In this document: positions 57,501 through 64,000 of the stretch, piece by piece
Numbering within the stretch: the stretch's first letter is position 1
How the letters are laid out: each line of letters opens with the position of its first letter
Source: Oehlia diaphana
Lineage: Eukaryota > Glomeromycota > Glomeromycetes > Glomerales > Glomeraceae
Length of the DNA: 64,000 bases
NCBI GenBank assembly: GCA_003833135.1
Contig: QZLH01000707.1
Location: forward strand, 1-64,000
Reading direction: 5' to 3'
Translations under genes and position numbers: made by a program
Notes under the pieces: generated by a model
What the model was told of the DNA's origin: nothing
What the model saw: the letters and a program-made list of their open reading frames with translations, nothing else
Databases searched by the model: none

Positions 57501-60500
57501 TTTGTTATTTGATGATGATGAGGCTAATTTTTTCAATAACGTTCATCACATTCAAATTCATCGTCGTATTCGTGCACTTAAAAGATTCTCTAATGAGTGT
57601 GCAAATGGGAAAATAAAGAGTAACAATTTAGCACAGATATTTATGCCACTTATTGGTCATTTTATTTTCGAGGCAGATAGAGTGGCCGACCATTTATTAA
57701 TTAATGAGACTATTTCAACCATTGGGATTATTGCGGGCCAACTTCCCTGGGGACAATACTATACTCTTTTAAAACAATACATGAAGTTGATTCCTAAGAA
57801 ACCTATGATAGAAAAGGTCTTGGTTCGAACTGTTATCTCTATATTGGACAATTTTCATTTTGACGTTTCAGAAGCCCAAATCTCCGAGACTCAAATAATA
57901 AGTTCGCAAGAACCTGCTATTCCAAATGAGCAATTAACAAAGGTAATAGAGCGAAATGATTTGTGCAATGAGGAATCCGATAAAAACATAGTTGTTGATG
58001 ATGAGGTTGATGAAAACATGAATATGTTAGTAGAAGAATCTGAGGAATCACACCTATCTAAAGGTGAACAGTTTAGCGATGAGGCAAAAATAAAATCTTT
58101 AGCAAATCGTATTCATGATAAAGTTGTTAATTATCTAATTCCTGATCTTAAGCAATATCTAACTCAACGAGATAATGAAAGTGTCATTATTCGTGTTCCA
58201 ATCGCATTGGCAATTACCAAGCTTCTAAAAGCTTTGCCTGAGACGTCACTTCGACTTAATTTACCTGGATTGCTTACTACTGTATGTCAAATTTTAAGAA
58301 GTCGTCAGCAAGATGCTCGTGACACTACTAGAGATACTCTTAGTAAAATTTCAACTTTTCTTGGACCTTTATACTTTTCTTTTATAGTAAAGGAACTACG
58401 AGGTGCACTCACACGAGGATATCAATTACATATTCTTGGATTTACAGTGCATACTCTTTTGGCCAATTTGGTACCAAATTTACAAGTTGGTGATCTCGAT
58501 TATTGCCTTCAACATATAACTAATATTATCGTAAATGATATATTTGGTAATGTTGGAGAAGAAAAAGATGCGGAGGAGATTACTGGAAAAATTAAGGAAA
58601 TGAAAACCACTAAAAGTTTTGGAACGTTCGAACTTCTTGCCAAAATTATTGAATTTAAGAACATTGGTATCTTGCTTGTACCACTTAAAGAGATTATGCG
58701 TGAAACACAAAATCCACAAGTCTTACGCAAGATTGATGAAATATTACGGAAAATCTCAGTTGGTTTGAATTCCAATCCACAATTCGACATCAAAGAAATG
58801 GTAACTTTTTGTCAAGGACTTATTTTACAAAATCTCAACATGTTAAAGTCGAAAAAAAAACTTAAGCCTAATAAAAGTGATATGGAGGTGAACTTTACAA
58901 TTCAGCTCAAGCGAGATATTTCAGAGCCCGTGGATTATTATGACGCAAACTCTTACCGATTTGTGGAATTTGGTTTAACAATACTTTTGGCAGCATTAAA
59001 ACGTGATAAATTTGATACCAAATCCGAGGAACAACTTAAATTATTGGAACCGTTTGTTAATACAATTGGAAATGCGTTATATTCAAAACATTTAAATATC
59101 AATATACTTTCGTTAAAGATTATGTGCATAATTTGCAAACTTAAACTAAAATCTTTAGACAATGCTTTACCTGTAATTGTAAAGCAGACTTTTTCATTAA
59201 TAAGGACTTCAAATACCACTAATTCTGAATTGGTCCAAGCGTGTTTCAAATTACTTACCGTTATAATTCGCGATTGTAAGCATGTTGATTTCAAGGAAAG
59301 TCAATTAACTTTACTCATTAATCTTATCCGTCCTGATCTTGAGGAACCTCAACGTCAAGGAACGACATTCTCATTGATACGTGCTATCGTATCGCGCAAA
59401 TTTGTAGTTCCTGAAATGTACGATTTAATGCAAACTGTTGCCGAAATAATGGTTACTAGTCAAACAGATTTAACGCGTGATTTATCAAGGCAACTTCTAC
59501 TTCAGTTTTTATTAGATTATCCTCAAGGGCGCGGTCGATTGAAGAATCAATTGAATTTTTTGATCAAAAATATGAATTATATATTCGAAAGTGGACGACA
59601 ATCAGTAATGGAAATGTTGAATTTAATGTTTGCCAAATTTAATGATGATATTTTAATGGAATATGCAGAAATGTTTTTCTTATCATTAGTAATGTCATTA
59701 GTGAATGACGATTCAAATAAATGTAGAGAAATGGCTGGAGTATTAATTAAAATTCTTTTGAATAGAATGGATGAAGTAAGACTTAGAAATGTATATGTCT
59801 TATTAAATAAATGGTTTGAACAAAATGACAAAAGGAATTTACAGAGAATGGCAGTACAAGTCTATGGTCTTGTAATTGAAGTCTTTGGTGATAAATTTAA
59901 AAAACATATACCTGAATTATTGGATATTTTGGAGAAAGCTTTGAATATAAGTCAACAAGTTTCAGAACAATTAAAACAACATGCTAATGAAGATGATCTT
60001 ATAACAACAATAGATAGTGTTGATTGGGAAATCGGATATTATACCCTTAACACTTTCATAAAATTAGTTAAAAATTTCCCTTCGGTTCTTTATTCGGATA
60101 AATCAAAGAACATTTGGGTATCAATAGATCATCATTTACTTTTCCCTCATAGCTGGATAAGACTTTCAACATGCAGATTGTTAGGGTTATATTTTTCAAA
60201 TATTAATCCCGAGACTAAGATTATTAGTGTAACCAATGAACGTAATGAATATTTATCCAAATCGGTGTTGAAAAAACTAGCAAATAAATTTTGTATTCAA
60301 TTAAAGAGCGAACATTTAGGATCAGAACTTGCAACACAGATTGTAAAGAATTTATTTTTTATAGGAAAAAATCTTTACTATTTAACTTCTGATGAAGAGA
60401 ATACATTAGAAGATGTCGAAGATGAGAATAATGATCAAGACAAAGAAGAGAACTATGAAATGAGCGGCAATAATGATGATGAAAAAAAACAAAATACGAT

Positions 60501-61217
60501 CAAAGCAAATCATTTGTTGATTTGGTTATTTAAGAAATTATCATATCAAGCTAGATTTGCCCCAATTAAAAGAGAAGATAATGATTTACAGGTATGCTCA
60601 TTTGGGTCATAAAATGTATTTTTGGCTTTGAATGCGTTAATAAATTTTGATCTATAAAATAGCGCACAAGCATATATCAATGGATTGCAGCAATGACAAC
60701 ATTTATCCCCTCATCAGACTTGATACCTTATCTTATATTCATAATTTCTCCTATTTACCGATTCGTTAATGATGAAACCATTAAAGGAAAAGAAATTGGT
60801 AAATTTGTTTTACGATATACTTACGTCCTTCGTCTTTTTTTTTTCGTTAGTAACTAACTTTATTAATATTAAATAGATGATGTTAAACAACTCGGTAAAG
60901 AAATACTTGATCTAGTACAAGAACGCGTCGGTACAACACAATTTCACATATCATATAATAAAATTAGACAACAAGTTTTGGAAGTTAGAAGAGAGCGTAA
61001 ACATAAAAAAACAATTATGGTAAGGAAATATATTATTCCTTTGTACAATAATAATAAATAATTGATTTATCAATATCAAATTCATTTTTTATAGGCTCTT
61101 GTTGATCCAGAATCTGCAGCCAAACGTAAAATTCAAAAGAATGAAATGAAAAAACAAAACCGTAAAAGAAAGAATGCAAAATTAAATGATTTAGCAAAGA
61201 AACGACGTATTTCATAA
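51539..61217 (+). CDS. UTP20: U3 snoRNP / SSU processome component UTP20 (18 exons, 2,804 aa)
   Basis: Exons 51539-51598, 51665-51745, 51834-52033, 52106-52217, 52292-52368, 52442-52643, 52718-52811, 52905-53153, 53220-53395, 53462-53550, 53614-53887, 53958-54343, 54418-54746, 54821-55149, 55237-60591, 60663-60798, 60877-61019, 61095-61217. Motifs: LDLVTKLARDLEIEFYSYF, APLLGKEYQKPYIQRFAAES, the DRIM domain beginning in the giant exon (ALALECLFTWKYKGV), and a very basic C-terminal helix (RKRKNAKLNDLAKKRRIS). It is a HEAT-repeat scaffold of the 90S pre-ribosome needed for 18S rRNA maturation. Size agrees with human UTP20 (2,785 aa). Two junctions (52033/52106 and 52368/52442) were fixed by homology and phase. 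Confidence 0.93.
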
Positions 61218-61381
61218 TTATGATCGCTTTTAGATATATTTTTAATTACTTATGTGTATGCTTAATGACAATAAAAAAAAAGTACATTATTAGATCATGT
61301 AACGTAGTACATCATATACGATATAGTTAACCGTGGGAATGAATATAATAAAGTGGTTATGTTTTTTAATTTGGTTTCATA

Positions 61382-63918
61382 ATGTCCACCTCAATTCCAT
61401 TAAAACCAGTAGAGTTGTGGAGACCAAAAGATATTTCTAAAACAGAAATTGAAAATTTTCGTATTAAAGTCAATAAAAAGTATAATATTAATCTAGGTAC
61501 TATTTTGATACTCAAAATTCATGTATGACAATGTCAAACGCGTTAGTAATTTGAATATATATATAATTTTTTTTTAAAAAAATTAAAACATATAGAGAAT
61601 TATCAACAATTGTGGCAATGGTCGGTTGATAATATTCAAGAATTTTGGGCAGAAGTATGGGATTATACGAAGTTAATTTATTCAGTCCCTTATCAACAGG
61701 TAAAGAGAAAATTTGATTCATTTAAATTTAATGTACGAGTACAATTTTAACAAGGTGATTATGCCTAAAATTAAAGGTGTTAGAAGATAAACCAATGGAT
61801 CAAATACCAGCATGGTTTTTAGGAGCAAAACTTAATTTTGCAGAAAATTTGTTATGGTGTAGAGATAAAAACAAAGTAGCATTAATTTCAACAGGTACAA
61901 TCGATTCATTTAATTATATTAACATTTATATTTTTGTAAAAAAAAATACAGCACAAATTCTTTCAATTTAACTTGATAAATCTAAAATTTGTAATTTTAA
62001 GGCGAGAAAAGATCACCGACAAGTATAACATATTATGAATTATATGTACTAGTAAATAAATTATCAAGAGCCTTACGTAAAATAGGAGTATGTAAAGGAG
62101 ATAGAGTAGGAGCATATATATCGAATTGTAGTGAAGCGATAATTGCAATGTTAGCAACTACTAGTATAGGAGCAATTTGGAGTAGCACTTCAACAGACTT
62201 TGGAGTTACGGGAGTATTGGATAGATTTTGTCAAATTCGTCCTAAAATATTATTTTCGGTTAATTCCATAATATATAATGATAAAGAACATAATCATTTA
62301 GATAAATTAAAAATTGTTGTAGAAAGGTTGAAGAATGAAGGATTAGAAAAGGTGGTGATCATTCCTTTTGTGGGAAAAATTGGGGAAGAAATTAATGATA
62401 TCCCATTAGCATCATCTTGGGACGAGTTTATTATTTCACAAGGAGAAGGGGCAGAAGAGGAGAAAATCCAATTTGAACAATTACCATTCGATCATCCAGT
62501 TTACATCCTATTCAGTTCAGGTACAACAGGGAAACCGAAATGTTTAGTACATAGATCCGGATTATTATTACAACACAAAAAAGAACATATATTACATGGT
62601 AATATGAAAGATGATGATGTATTCTTTTATTATACTACGACTGGATGGATGATGTGGAATTGGCTAGTTGCCGGATTAAGTGTTGGGTCCAGTATTGTGT
62701 TGTATGATGGTAGTCCATTTAAGCCATCTCCATCCATACTTTGGGAATTAACTGAAAAATTAGGGTGAGTATTGGAAGAGAAAAAAAAAAATACAATTAA
62801 TTTTTTATTCAATAACTTTTTTTTTTTTTAAAAAAAAAAACGTATTTTTAGAATTACAATATTTGGTACATCAGCAAAATATATACAAAGTTTAGAGGAT
62901 GTAGAATACAAACCAAAACGACATCATAATTTAAATAAACTTCGTATGATATTATCGACAGGATCACCTCTTAAACCAGAAAGTTTTGATTTTGTTTATA
63001 AAGAAATTAAAGATGATTTAGTATTGGGAAGCATTACAGGTGGTACTGATATTTGTTCATTATTTGCCGGACATAATGCCTCATTACCTGTTTATAGAGG
63101 TGAAATACAATGTATTTGTTTAGGTATGAAAATTGAAGCTTGGAATGGTCAAGGTAAGCTAATATTTTAACTATTGAATCTATCATGATAAAATTAGTAA
63201 GAAATTATTTTTTTTTTCTTTAGATAATCCAGTATATGGACAATCAGCGGATTTAGTGTGTACAAAACCATTTCCATGTATGCCAATATATTTCTGGAAT
63301 GATACACCTTCACGCGATCTATACCGATCAGCGTACTTATCGACATATAGTGGAGTATGGTATCATGGAGATTTCATATTTATTAATCCTAATACAGGTG
63401 GAGTAGTAATGTTAGGTAGAAGTGATGGAACATTAAATCCTGGTGGAGTAAGATTTGGTAGCGCAGAAATTTATAATATAATAGATGAATATTTTAGGAA
63501 AGATGGTATAATTGATAGTTTAGTTGTTGGACAAAAAACTAAGATGAATAATAATGAAAGTGAACGAGTTATATTATTTTTAAAAATGAGTTATAAACAT
63601 AAATATGATAAAGAATTAATAGAAAATATCAAGAAAAAAATTAAAGATCAATTAAGTCCCAGACATGTTCCAACTTTTATTTTACCCATAGATGATATTC
63701 CAGTAAGTTCTATTTTTAAAAAAACATTTTTTTTTTTATAATAATTTATTTATTTATTTTTTTCTTTAAAAAAATAGTATACTATTAACGGTAAAAAAGT
63801 CGAACTTGCAGTAAAAAGAATTATTTCTGGTGAACCTGTCATTCCTTCTGGTACTCTTGCTAACCCTGAAAGTCTTAAATTATATTATAATATACCTCAA
63901 TTAAAATTAAAATTATAA
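61382..63918 (+). CDS. AACS: Acetoacetyl-CoA synthetase (7 exons, 673 aa)
   Basis: Exons 61382-61496, 61596-61699, 61777-61894, 62002-62764, 62852-63153, 63224-63702, 63778-63918. Motifs of the ANL superfamily in AACS form: FLGAKLNFAENLL, ATTSIGAIWSSTSTDFG, the P-loop ILFSSGTTGKPKCLVHR (about residue 285), TTTGWMMWNW, GSITGGTDICSLF, the hinge GRSDGTLNPGGVRFGSAEIY and the C-terminal TINGKKVELAVKR with the catalytic Lys. It activates acetoacetate to acetoacetyl-CoA in the cytosol for sterol and fatty-acid synthesis. The start lies only 164 bp after the UTP20 stop on the same strand, so its promoter is short or overlaps the UTP20 3' UTR. Confidence 0.94.
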
Positions 63919-64000
63919 TTTAAGTACGAGATTTATGATTTTATGATAAATATCTAATACTGTATCTGAAATGTGTAATACAATTGTAATGAAATATAAT

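Noticed and set aside
55278..59831. Several minus-strand open frames within UTP20
   Set aside because: They are complements of the intact UTP20 giant exon.

Overview
The window is nuclear DNA of a fungus. It is very AT-rich, with many short introns (about 50-200 bp, mostly GT-AG) and fungal gene families: velvet, Sso1-type syntaxin, AVT-type vacuolar transporter and MAD1. The long AT-rich repeat blocks, the zinc-knuckle transposon remnant and the compact intron-dense genes resemble an arbuscular mycorrhizal fungus of the Rhizophagus kind; that placement is inference. Every gene model was joined by hand by reading through introns and checking frame and splice sites, so exon ends are predictions.

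Layout. 1-9.1 kb: repeats and decayed genes. These include a CCHC zinc-knuckle remnant, a 4-copy array of intron-flanked mini-exon units on the minus strand, a 264-bp MITE and a 577-bp near-perfect hairpin. 9.1-18.9 kb: a vacuolar amino-acid transporter (AVT3/4-like), eIF1, a broken WRN-type 3'-5' exonuclease gene, a possible 44-residue protein, an F-box-like protein, MPC2 and an SLC35F6-like transporter. 18.9-24.0 kb: a second repeat block with two more hairpins, a plus-strand array of about 21 mini-exon-like units split by a TA-flanked MITE, and a SINE-like insertion with a perfect 17-bp target duplication. 24.0-31.8 kb: dithiol glutaredoxin, a small coiled-coil protein, syntaxin Sso1, Erv41/ERGIC2, mitochondrial BolA3, a NIP30/PSME3IP1 homologue and a small secreted Opy2-like cysteine-rich protein. 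32.5-51.4 kb: a grainyhead/CP2 transcription factor, a T5orf172 (DUF1766) protein with two Cys/His motifs, MAD1, a velvet factor, phosphatidylserine synthase CHO1 and a CUE-Myb/SANT-U-box-like protein. 51.5-63.9 kb: UTP20 (2,804 codons) and acetoacetyl-CoA synthetase.

The genes form ordinary cellular sets rather than one pathway: secretion (Sso1, Erv41), mitochondria (MPC2, BolA3), translation and ribosome assembly (eIF1, UTP20), mitosis (MAD1), lipid and ketone metabolism (CHO1, AACS), and development (velvet, grainyhead). Several neighbours share short divergent promoters. The palindrome TCACGTGA, or its CACGTG core, recurs 100-245 bp upstream of many start codons. The least explained features are the two unrelated tandem arrays whose repeat unit looks like intron + mini-exon + intron.
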